Source: Flaveria trinervia
Lineage: Eukaryota; Streptophyta; Magnoliopsida; Asterales; Asteraceae
Assembly: GCA_025506515.1 (NCBI GenBank)
Contig: CM046452.1
Coordinates: 40,085,518 to 40,149,517 of the forward strand
DNA: 64,000 bases
Direction: 5' to 3'
This document shows, piece by piece, positions 10,390 to 20,073 of the stretch; within the stretch, counting starts at the first letter, position 1, and each line of letters begins with the position of its first letter. A program made the position numbers and the translations under genes. Under the pieces are notes generated by a model, which was given only the letters and a program-made list of their open reading frames with translations, did no database searches and was not told where the DNA came from.

Positions 10390-10990
10390 GAGACTCTTGC
10401 TTCCATGTTGTTTGATTCCGAAGCTAGAAAGAGTTTTATTTTTGTAACTTTTGTGCTAAGCTGCCCATTAGGAGTAGAAGTATTGATGAGCCCTTCGATG
10501 TAGAAACCTCCACAAGTAAGTCTATCAGGATTTCTGACATGATAAAAGACTCTAATGCGGAGTTAGAAGGTCACGAATTCTTGGATAGACTATTTCTTAT
10601 AGCCTTAGGTGGTTTTGATTTGGTTCTTGGGATGGATTGGTTAGCGAACTTTGAGGCGAACATTGTGAGTCGCAAGAAGATGATGCATTTAACAGCGCCC
10701 GACGGGAGTTCGGTAACGACTCATGGGGATCGGGTCACGACGATCCCGAAAGTAATTTCAATGGCGGTGGCGGGAAAGTGCATGAGGCGTGGTGGTTTTG
10801 ATTTGGTTCTTGGGATGGATTGGTTAGCGGAATTGAGGCAAACATTGTGAGTCGCAAGAAGATAATACATTTAGCAGCGCCCGACGGGAGTTCGGTAACG
10901 ATTCATGGGGATCGGGTCACGACAATCCCGAAGTAATTTCAATGGCGGTGGCGGGAAAGTGCATGAGGCGTGGATGTAGTGCCTACTTGG
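10390..10990 (+). pseudogene. G1 protease remnant with tandem duplication
   Basis: Aspartic-protease region. The DSG start is decayed (FDSEARKSFIF, near 10407). The flap and downstream parts are at 10539-10850. The segment encoding GGFDLVLGMDWL is present twice in tandem (10608-10790 and 10791-10971). In G2 the corresponding region (36556-36996) is single copy. Stops and frame changes lie on both sides. Confidence 0.75.
10608..10971 (+). repeat. Tandem duplication of 183 bp in G1 pol
   Basis: Copy 1 10608-10790 and copy 2 10791-10971 both start GGTGGTTTTGATTTGGTTCT and end GCATGAGGCGT. The copies differ at several bases and copy 2 has small indels, so the duplication is not brand new. 183 bp is 61 codons, so the duplication itself kept the frame. 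Confidence 0.88.
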
Positions 10991-10999
10991 CCTATGTAA

Positions 11000-12060
11000 A
11001 TGACGTGGATACGCCAACACCACAACTATCCAATGTATGTTGTGCGTGACTTTCCAGAGGTGTTTCCCGAAGACTTACCAAGAATTCCACCTGACCGAGA
11101 GATTGAGTTTCAGATTGACTTGATACCAGGTGCCCAACTTGTTGCCAAGGCACCATATCGGTTGGCTCCGACGGAGATGAAAGAGTTGATGGAACTGTTG
11201 CAATAACTGCTTGATAAGGGTTCCATTACACTGAGTATCTCACCTTGGGATGCTCTGGTCTTGTTCGTGAAGGAGAAAGACGGTAGTATGCGGATGTGTA
11301 TTGAGTACTGTGAGTTGAACAAGTTGATGGTGAAGAACCGATATCCCTTACCAAGAATAGATGATTTGTTCGATCAGCTTCAAGGTGCCAGTTGGTTTTC
11401 AAGGATAGACCTTTGATCTGGTTATTATCAGTTGAGGGTGAAGGAGCAAGATAATCCTAAAACAGCTTTTCGCGCGTGTTATGGACACTATGAGTTTCTT
11501 GTCATGTATTTTGGTTTGACTAGCGCGCCAGCTGCTTTTATGGATCTGATGAATCGAGTGTGTCGGCCGATGTTGGATAAATCAGTGATTGTGTTTATTG
11601 ATGATATCCTAATTTATTCGAAGAGTGAGATGGAGCACGCCGGTCACATTCGGGAGGTTCTAGAGACGTTGAAAAAGAAGAAGCCGTATGCCAAGTTCTC
11701 CAAGTGTGCATTTTGGTTGCGTGAAGCTCAATTCTTGGGTCACGTGGTGAATCCTGACGAGATTATGGTGGACCCGGCAAAGGTGGAGGCGGTAATGCAA
11801 TGGAAGTCTCCTAAGATGCCATCCGAGATTCGTAGTTTCTTGGATTTGGCGGGCTATTACAGAAGATCCATCCATGACTTTTCTAAGATCGCTTCTCCAC
11901 TAACTATGTTGACTCAGAAAGATGTGAAATTTGTATAGGGTCAAGCTCAAGAGTAGGCGTTCGAAGAACTGAAGGGAAGACTGACTCAAGCTCCTATTCT
12001 ATCATTACCCGGTAGAAGTGAAGATCTGGTGTTTTATTCTGTTGCCTCCTAATCGGGGTT
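11000..12060 (+). pseudogene. G1 reverse transcriptase and start of RNase H
   Basis: Gypsy-type reverse transcriptase: DFPEVFPEDLP, then LVKEKDGSMRMC as EKDGSMRMCIEY, YPLPRIDDLFDQLQGASWFS, and the catalytic FIDD at 11594-11605. The connecting AKFSKCAFWL and GHVVNPDEIMVDPAKVEA blocks follow. In-frame stops occur near 11204 (after MELLQ), in RIDL-stop-SGYYQL (11415) and after DVKFV (11938). RNase H starts at LSLPGRSEDLVFYS, where the first catalytic Asp is altered (YS-V in place of YSD). Confidence 0.85.
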
Positions 12061-12089
12061 GGGGTGTGTGTTAATGCAGAAGGAAAGGT

Positions 12090-12797
12090 TATAGCCTATG
12101 CATCCTGACAATTGAAGGTTCATGAGGCCAATTATCCTACTCATGACTTGAATGAGATGCCTGGTTGCGGAATTGGGTGAAAACACACACGATGTTGAAA
12201 CCCGATTTGGACGGGTGGGAATTCCTCGTTTTGGGGGATCTATGGGTGAAGATTATGGATGAAGCTCACAAAACTAGATACTCCATTCACCCCAGTGCCA
12301 CAAAGATGTACCAAGACATGATGAAAGACCACTGGTGGCCGGGTATGAAGCGTGACATGGTGGAGTATGTGGGTAAGTGCCTTACTTGCCTACAAGTGAA
12401 GGCCGAGCATCAGAAGCAATATGGGAAGGTCTAACCTCTAGATAGAATAGAATGGACGAGGGACCACATCACCATGGACTTTATCACGAAGCTATTGTAC
12501 CCCGAATAGGTATAACGATATATGATAGGAGATGTAGAACACCTGTGTGTCTTGGGGTGATGTTGGCCATAAAGAGTTAGAGAGCGCCGAAGTGGTCGAG
12601 GCTACGAGTGAGAAGCTGGAAAGGATCAAAGCCCTTGTGAAGGTAGTCAAAGATAGACAAGAGGTTGTGTGCGGATAAATGATGTAGACCGATTGAATTC
12701 CAGGTGGGAGACTGGAAAAAAGATGAGGCGGTATTGCCCATAATTGTTTAAGGAATAACAGGTTTCGGGGACAAAACCTATTTAAGGGGTGTGGACT
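12090..12797 (+). pseudogene. G1 RNase H/integrase scraps
   Basis: After NYPTHDL the sequence jumps to integrase (12165-12434), dropping the rest of RNase H. The HHCC zinc-binding block is intact (HKTRYSIHP, then CLTCLQVKAEH). After MDFITKL (about 12490) it jumps again to the C-terminal part (GDVGHKELESAE-like), removing the catalytic core. The last 130 bp match the end of the G2 chromodomain. The polypurine tract AAGGGGTGTGGACT (12784-12797) abuts the LTR. G1 therefore cannot integrate by itself. Confidence 0.75.
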
Positions 12798-14979
12798 TGT
12801 AACACCCAGAAATTTTCTTTGAAGCCAACGAAAGGAGAAAAAGAAATAAAGTCCAAAGTCGAGGGACCAAACTTGCCAAAACGGGAAGAAATTTGGTTGA
12901 GTGGGAGTATAAAAGGGGGAGGGTAGCCCAAGCCCTCCACATTCATGCCAAACACTCAACCAAGGGAGAAGAGAAGGAGAAAAAAAGGAGAAAGCTTGGT
13001 TCGTGTGGATTCGAGCATGGAAATCGAAGCATAGCGGGTGGAATCGAAGCTCTACTTGAAGAGGTCGTCAAGGTGAGTTCTAGGACCCCCTCTATTACAA
13101 ATATTCGACTAATTTTGTGGCTGGAAGACATCAAAAACCCGTTTTTTAAAAGTTGGGTGTTGAACCCGATTGCATGCTTATGTGTATGTGATTGATGCAG
13201 GTGGGACTTGATTTCGGGGTTGGTTGTGCTTGAATGATGTGATGATATGCTTCCCTAAGGTTTAGAATGGTTGATTTGAGCACAAAGAGGTTTGGAAGAG
13301 TTTGGAGGTTGAACATGGTAGCTGCAGTTCAGGATGAACTACATTCTACAACTGCTAGGGCTATGCGACTAGAGGTCCATGCATCCGAATGGGATGTGAC
13401 TGGGTCCATACACACGAAAGGAGTGTGACTAAGGTTCATTCGTACATGAGTAGTGTGACTGAGGGTCATACGTTTGAGGGCTATGCGACTGAAGGAAATG
13501 CAGATAAAGGTCATGTGACTGGAGTTCATACACCTGTGAGTCGTGCGATTGAGGTTCATACGGATGAAAGGTGTGTGACTGATGGCCATCATGAAGGTCA
13601 TGCGACTGAGGTCCATACGCCCGAATGTCATGCGACTGAGGTTCATTCGCATGGGAAGCATGCGATTGTAGGCTATGCAATGGGATGCCCATTCTCCTAA
13701 GTATTCTCACAGCGTATGGAGGAGCATGCGACAAATAGGGTCTAAACGCCCGAATGACCATAGTTTGTTGTCTTACTTTTAGGAAAGTGTAGACATGGGC
13801 TCAGACTGTTGGGATTGTTGATGTTGTGATGGGCATGGATGGCGTGATGTATGACGATGATGGGTGATGTCGTATGGTTATATGACACGATACGCGTGAT
13901 TGATGTGATGTGTGATGTTGCATGTTTATGCATGATGTATGTTATGTATGTATGATGATACCCTGTATGATGATGTTATTGACGGTGTATGTTATATTCC
14001 TTGGTATGATGTATGTTTATCTTCCCGTGGCTTTACGATGAATGGTAATGAATTAAATGAAAGTATTATATAACGTAAAGTGGAAGATAATGAAAAGAGG
14101 AACATAATGAATGAATGCATGCATAAATGAATGAAAATAAAGAAAGTCTTGTAAGCCTTGTATATCAGGACACACCATTAAAAGGTGTTAGCCCAACGGT
14201 GTGTGGGTTCGCTACCTCGGGAGGATGCACATCGGGGACTTTCTTTCTGATTGAGCATTTGTATAGAACCATCGCTGCATACCCTAGGTGCTGTGACCAG
14301 AGGTGTGGAGCACCGTTATAGAAGGTCTATGATAGGCCTAGGTCTAGTACCCGGAACAGAAGGGTGTTGCACATGAGAACGGTACACCTAAACTTTACCT
14401 TAGGTGTTGTGACCAGAGGTGCAGAGCAACGTTATAGAAGGTCTATGATAGGTCTAGGTCCAGTACCAGGAACAGAAGGGTAAAGTTTATGGTTTGATGG
14501 AAAGAAAAGTTGTAATGATGAAAGAATGTGAAAGTTAATGACGTACGATGAATGAACAAAAGTTAAAGAATGAATGATGAAGATAATAATGATATTATCT
14601 ATGTGTACGTATGATGTACGATCGCATGAAAGTAAAAAACGGTTTTAATGAATGAAAATTATATTTTATTACAAAAGTAGAACTCACTCAGCAACACTGA
14701 CGTTTATGTGTTTCCAGTTGGCAGGTAATGATTGCAGAGGATGGCACGTGTCAGCTACTCAGCTCTTTTGGTGGGCATTCTTTTGATTACTGTTTTTGCA
14801 TTGTAACGGGGACAAACAATATTTTGAATGAACAGTTGTATTAACTTGAAAAAGCAATTGTAATGATATGAAAAGTTATTTCTATATTCCGCTGCATTGT
14901 TTTATGAATGCTAAATGTAAAGATATATGTTTTATGTGCAATGATTTACCTGTTAGCGTCCCGGGAACGGAGCCTTACC
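12798..14979 (+). repeat. 3' LTR of G1 (about 2.18 kb)
   Basis: Starts TGTAACACCCAGAAATTTTC and ends near GGAACGGAGCCTTACC, where the family ends in ACA. Contains CAAGGTGAGTTCTAGGACCC (13070-13089), a splice-donor-like motif kept in G2 LTRs, then a degenerate 20-bp repeat array, then a part shared with the 5' remnant. ORFs in the array on both strands are repeat artefacts. Confidence 0.85.
13370..13745 (+). repeat. Degenerate ~20-bp tandem array in G1 LTR
   Basis: Units of the type CATGCGACTGAGGTTCATAC recur about 15 times with variation. It occupies the same position in the LTR as the GCGGATGAGTAA array of G2, so this region expands different repeats in related families. Confidence 0.8.
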
Positions 14980-15112
14980 TTCGCTCACAGTTTCGCTGGA
15001 CTGCAAAACAAAATAAAGCTAATAACATACAAAAGTAAGCTAACATAAGACCTATTACAAGCACAGAAAAATATTCTAATCTAAGGTGAGTCTAACCAAT
15101 GCATGATCTTCA
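14980..15112 (-). repeat. 3' LTR fragment of B
   Basis: Follows the polypurine tract (minus-strand start TGAAGATCATGCATTGG). It is cut by the G1 insertion after about 130 bp. It ends in two copies of the TTTCGC word (CACAGTTTCGCTGGACTGC), the motif that is highly repeated in the spacer upstream of B's extra ORF. LTR identity rests on position only, as the other LTR of B is not in view. Confidence 0.5.
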
Positions 15113-15128
15113 GTACTCCCCCTAGGTT
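15113..15128 (-). other. Polypurine tract of B
   Basis: Minus strand reads AACCTAGGGGGAGTAC, nearly the same as the H tract GCCTAGGGGGAGTT, and lies just after the extra ORF stop. Confidence 0.6.
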
Positions 15129-15142
15129 GGAACTCACAGCCT

Positions 15143-17727
15143 TCACTCCTCTTGATTTATCTCATCAGCTCCAGTTTCCCCTGCTGCCTTTCATTTGTCT
15201 TCTACAGCTCCTACAACTACCTCCTTAGGGTCTTCAGCAAATGATTCACCTTGGTCTCTTCCTGCTTCATTAGCCCCTTCGGAAAAAGCACTAGCTTTCC
15301 CAAACTGTCTGGCCAAATCCTGTATGTCCATTTTAGATCATCTTGGGCCCTCACTCACTCTGCTAGTCTCTTCACCTCTGCCCTCACACCTCTAATCTTA
15401 TTTGCCACAATCATAAACAAACTGGCTTCCTTCCTTGTCTCATAACCCGCACCTGCTTTGCTATGATTCTCCCACAGAACCAGCAGGTCTTCATCACAAA
15501 AACTAAAAATCTCCATTGGATCAAAGACTTTGCATTCACCATCACTCCTCACTCTGATTACCGCCTCCCTCGTATTGTTATCATAATACACTTCTCAAAA
15601 TTATGTAGTTGTTGGGGGAGGGGATCTGCCAATTTGACCCTATTCACGGTCTTTGGGGGTTTCATCCTTGATACAATATTTCCCTTTCCAGTCTCCCAAT
15701 CCTTGTCCTTCTTTGATTGTTTTCTCTCCGCTTTCATAAATCCAAAGGCCTCAAAATTGTCATTAAACCCATTTTTTATCTTCTTCTCCAATAATGAGGC
15801 TCTTTCACTAAGATGGGCATTCAGTATCGGCAATGTTTCCAGCCTCCTCAAATCCTATTTTGTCATGGTCTTGAATGCCTTCCTCTTGTGCATGTATGAG
15901 ATACCACCCCCTCTCCTCTTGATCGTGAACATCTTGAGGCCGAGGTTATAACACCAATTAACGATTCTGTTATCAGCCTCCTTCTTGCTTAACCCTTCCA
16001 TGTTTTGGAATGAGGGAGTCAGTTCTTCAGGCTCCTTTTCTCTAATAAACCATTCTTCTTTAGCCATTTCAAAACGATTTCCATGTAATTCTCCCTTTTT
16101 GGCTACATATACTAGTGGCCTCACATCTACCTCATAAAACTCTAGTTCCGAATCATAGTCAACAAACTGTTCGTCATCTTCCTTTTCATCGATTAGCCTT
16201 TTGCCTTTTTCAGCTTTCCTTTCAACTGATTTCTCCATCAAAACTTCCTTACCAACCAAATCTTTGTTTATATCAAAACCCATATTTACAAACCCAGCTT
16301 CCAGTATCTCCTCCTTATTCTCCGTATTTTCATTCTCATTCACCACTCCAGAACCTCCCTCACCTCCAGTTGCTGCACCAGATGTGCCCTCTCCTGCCCT
16401 GGATGATGTACCCATAATCAAGAATGGGTATCTAGAAGTATCAGTTAAATCATCTAACTCAGATTGAGTTAGTTAATTGGGCAAGTCGGTAGCAGCTTTC
16501 AACTCATTAATTTCTTCAAATAGCTTCTTTATCAATAAGCTTTAATCTACCAACATCCTCTTCATCTATTCTATCACCTCATCCTTTTGACTCCCTCGCA
16601 TTTCTTGATTAGTGAGTTTTGTTTTCATCATGCTTATTCATTAGCAAGAGAGCTTTTGAGGTTTTGAATCACATCCTCATCTAAATCACCTCTTTCTTCT
16701 CTCCTTGTGGTTTCTATAAATGCTTGGTGTCTTTGTTTGGTTCTCCTTTGTGACTCTCCTACATTAGCTTTCTTTTTCAATCTTCTCTCTTTCTCAACCA
16801 TTATCTCCTCAACCCTTTCATTCACCTTAGCTTCAAAGTCATAATCATTTTCCTTTGCATATCTTTTCCTTTTCTTAGCAACATTTGTTTGTTATGCCCG
16901 GGTCTCTGCAACACTCTTATTTTCTGACTCGTCCATCCTCCTTTTATAATTCCATCTTTCCGGTGGGTACATGCTTTCCCATAAATGGGTGATCTTCCCG
17001 CTTAAATCATGTCGGATAGCACATCAATCTGCGAAAATACGGGTGTTCATCTGCACAGACCTTTTAACCTCCCCATGTCTTGACACATTAGGAATTAGAT
17101 CATCAAAGATCATTTGCAAAAAGCTAGGATACAATAGCCACTTATCCCTCTTTAGTGCCATCACATTTTCTGCCATACATGCAAATATTAGCTGAGCAAT
17201 GTTTTCATTTTCACCTCTAAAGCGTAGCACCATAGCTCTAGCCCAGTCTACATTTAGCCCATCTAATCGACCTTTACGGTGATCTAAACACATTATAAAG
17301 ACGTGGGCTATGTATCTCCATTCCTTTGAATGGAATGACTTCTTGATCTCTTTTCATGTGCCAAAGGCTGGCCGCTCATATCCCAAACTCCTAACGCCGC
17401 AGACACCTCAACATCAGTCATAGAAACTTCCTCTCCTGAATCTTTGTCTAGTCTTAGGATCCTCAAAACTGTTTCAGCTGTAATAGACACCTCATGCTCC
17501 AAAACTTTAGTAATAATCCTCTGTGTGTTTCCTCTTGTATCATACTCAGCTGATCTCCCAAAATCTCTGATATGAAGATCATAGATGGTAGGGGAATGAG
17601 AGATAGCATAAGCAATAGGAGATCTTTCCAACCAGCGAATGCAGTCTCTAAAGCCACCTTCTTTAGGATATGTATCATCTAAAATGGTTGTGATGTTGTT
17701 TCTCTCACCAAATTTTAGATTTGCCAT
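15143..17727 (-). pseudogene. Extra 3' ORF of B (env-like position), broken
   Basis: Five or more open blocks in changing frames over 2.6 kb. The start MANLKFGERNNIT resembles MANLT of H and MATMSLKPRHN of C. Order: an N-terminal globular block (17308-17727), YPSFLQMIFDDLIPN (about 17105), a highly charged coiled-coil block (16634-16825), a Gly/Glu-rich linker (16300-16421), then MFTIKRRGGGISYMHKR (15860-16421). Two more basic blocks follow, including VIRVRSDGECKVFDPMEIF (15500-15591). The frame ends at 15143 with DEINQEE and a stop. Function unknown. Its position matches the SIRE1 env-like ORF; membrane segments are not evident. Confidence 0.65.
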
Positions 17728-17734
17728 ATAAACC

Positions 17735-19680
17735 TGAAATACATATGAAATACACTAGGGTTAAGGATTAAATGCTAGTATGAAATAAAGATAAGAAAAG
17801 AATAAAATATAAACAAAAAAATAAATTAATTTCGCTTGCCGAAACTATAGTTTTACATAATGAGTTTTAGTTTCGGCCGGCAAAAGTATAGTTTCGCCAG
17901 CAAGAACACATTAGTTTCGACAATAAACTAAAGTAGATTCGACTAGCCGAAACTATAGTTTCGGCACACCGAGACTAAAGTTCAGTTAGCAAAACTGTTA
18001 AGTTCGTTCAGACAGAATAACCTCACAGTTTCGCTAAAAATCATGAACTTTCGTTCAGTTTCACTGGACTATCGGTACTTTAGCAGTAAGAACTGCGAAG
18101 GTACCAAAGAGTCTCGATCGAATAGATCCACAATGTTGCAGATTTAACGAGATTATGTTATGGTTCAGAGTTTGAAACTCACTTGCGAGTAAGAATCAAC
18201 GATCAATTGATAATAAAATCACAGAAAGTCAAGTTCACACATGGAGGTCACGAAACAAACCTAAGAAGTCTAAGCTTTCGATTGTGCGAAATTGAGTAAG
18301 TACTTTTGCAAAATGAGTTAAATATCAAATAGTTTCAAATATAGCGAAACTAGAGTTTCGCCGGGTGAAGCTAGAATTTCGCCTCGCGAAGCTGCAATTT
18401 CGCCAAGCGAAACTCTGGTCGAAATTGACTTCGCACAGATTGAGAGTACCGAACGAAACTGCAATTTCGGCTAGTGAAACTGTCTGCAAAATTATAGTTT
18501 CGCAGAACCTTAAAAACGTTTTAGAAAATTTATTATAATTATTATACTATCTTTTATTAAAACCGAGAATTGGATCAATCATGAGATCACATCCTTAGGA
18601 TATGCTTTAGCACAAAGATGAAATTAATCATTGATAGGCATTGAGATCATACTGATAACTAAATCTAATCACAGTCTTTGAATGATTTTGAAATTCTCAA
18701 ACAGATTAATAACTATTGCTAATATGTTTGTCCACTTAAGCCCTTGCCCTATCTTTTTCAATAAGAAGAAGACGATTCGTTAAGCTTCGATTAAATGCTT
18801 CAGAATACTAGGACCCCACAATCATTTGACAAAAACCCTCACCCAACCTCAGGATTTCTTGAATTTTGTAATGATGTTTATAGTACAAGGCTTGTGCATT
18901 AGTGTGCAAGTGATTATTAGCATAATATTGCATTGTTTGATGGGTTCATCTTTTAGATGATTTGACACTACATAAACGAAGATGGTGAGAGCTCCAGGTC
19001 TATATTCACGTATGACAAAGGAGATGACCATTTAATTATGTGCCGATGAGAGCTCCAGGTCAGTACTATCATACAGCAAAGGAGATCATCACTCCAGGTC
19101 AGTACTTCCGTATAGCAGAGGAGATTAGCACAAACACAAGACACATAAATACACAAAAGATGACTCAAAGTTTTGGCTTAAATGATTTGTATCACGGTGT
19201 GTGAAAGATCAATTCTCAATCCATTTTTTTTCGGGACTCAGTTTTTGTGTATGCCAAAATGATTGTGTAAATGCAGACGTCCTTAAGCCAAAATGTTGTC
19301 TACTTTATTCTTTAGACTGAGTCTACTAGGAATATCATTAAGGAATCCGTTTGTTTTTCAATTATTTGCAATTAAAAATAAGATGTAAATAAAATAACAA
19401 CATTAGTTACTATCATTTCTCATTTTAAACGCCATTCATGCACAAACAAGCATATCCAGAAGATATACAATCATTTCTTGTCATCTCGACACAAGTTCCC
19501 AATTCCCTTCTCATATTTAATTACTTACTGTCCCCCTAAATTTCTACATCTAACCAAGGATGTGGAAATTTATTATTTATTATTTTATTTTTTTATTTTT
19601 ATATATTTTATTATTTATTATTATTATTATTATTCTAACAAGCATAATAAGTTTAAAGAAAAAGAGTTTTAAAAGATATT
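17735..19680 (-). repeat. B spacer between pol and extra ORF, TTTCG-rich
   Basis: About 1.9 kb without a gene. From 17820 to 18520 the words AGTTTCG, ATTTCGCC and GCGAAACT recur roughly every 15-30 bp in both orientations, giving many small inverted repeats (for example CCGAAACTATAGTTTCGG around 17950). From 18980 to 19130 a unit with CTCCAGGTCAGTACT and AGCAAAGGAGAT occurs three times. 19560-19640 is pure A/T low complexity. The same TTTCGC word is present in the LTR piece at 14980. Confidence 0.7.
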
Positions 19681-20073
19681 AGACCTAGCATAGAGATCAA
19701 TTCATAAAAACGAGATTCATCAAACGTTTTTGTGAAAAGATCTGCCTTTTGATTTTTTGTGTCAATGAGAATAATATCAATAAACCCCTTTCCTTAGAAT
19801 CATGAATTGCATGAATCCGTGTTTCCATGTGCTTGGTTCAAGAATGATGAATAGGATTCTTAGCAATCCCAATGGCTGCTTCGTTGTCACAAAGCAACGG
19901 TGTTTGGGGAAAGTTGATTCCATAGTCAATCATCTGGTGTTGTATCCAAAGAACTTGTGAACAGCAACGAAAAGCAACAATGTATTCTGCTTCTCCTGTA
20001 GTGAAGGAAACAGTGGTCATTTTCTTGCTTTGCCATTAAACCAGACAATTGCCTAGATATTGACATCCTCCAG
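19680..20073 (-). pseudogene. B RNase H, C-terminal part
   Basis: Copia RNase H: TTGEAEYIVAF with the catalytic Glu, QVLWIQHQMIDYG, then CDNEAAIGIAKNPIHHS followed by RTKHMETR. It stops being recognisable near 19680. It is interrupted upstream at 20073/20074 by G2; the preceding part is at 42123 onward. Confidence 0.85.

Larger units (their letters stand above)
8289..14979 (+). mobile_element. G1: internally deleted Ty3/gypsy (Tekay/Del-like) element
   Basis: A gypsy-superfamily element with a 5' LTR remnant, primer site, gag, protease, reverse transcriptase, a scrap of integrase, a polypurine tract and a complete 3' LTR. Its layout and sequence parallel G2. The internal part is only about 3.4 kb, against about 5 kb in G2 without C, because of losses in gag, RNase H/integrase and the integrase core. 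It inserted in the 3' LTR region of B (14980); a target duplication TTCGC is expected but its partner is left of the window. Confidence 0.85.
14980..20073 (-). mobile_element. B, segment 1: 3' LTR fragment, extra ORF, RNase H
   Basis: The oldest element visible, minus strand, host of G1 (left), G2 (20074), H (43208) and probably others. In element order this segment holds the end of RNase H (20073-19680), a spacer of about 2 kb, the extra ORF (17727-15143), a polypurine tract and the first ~130 bp of the 3' LTR. The join to segment 2 across G2 is proven by the TCCAG target duplication. Confidence 0.78.

Noticed and set aside
13329..13761. ORFs of about 100 codons on both strands rich in His, Thr and Ser
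   Set aside because: Products of the 20-bp tandem array in the G1 LTR.
15463..15951. Plus-strand ORF of 162 codons
   Set aside because: Antisense to the B extra ORF blocks, which match the H and J layout; no independent support.
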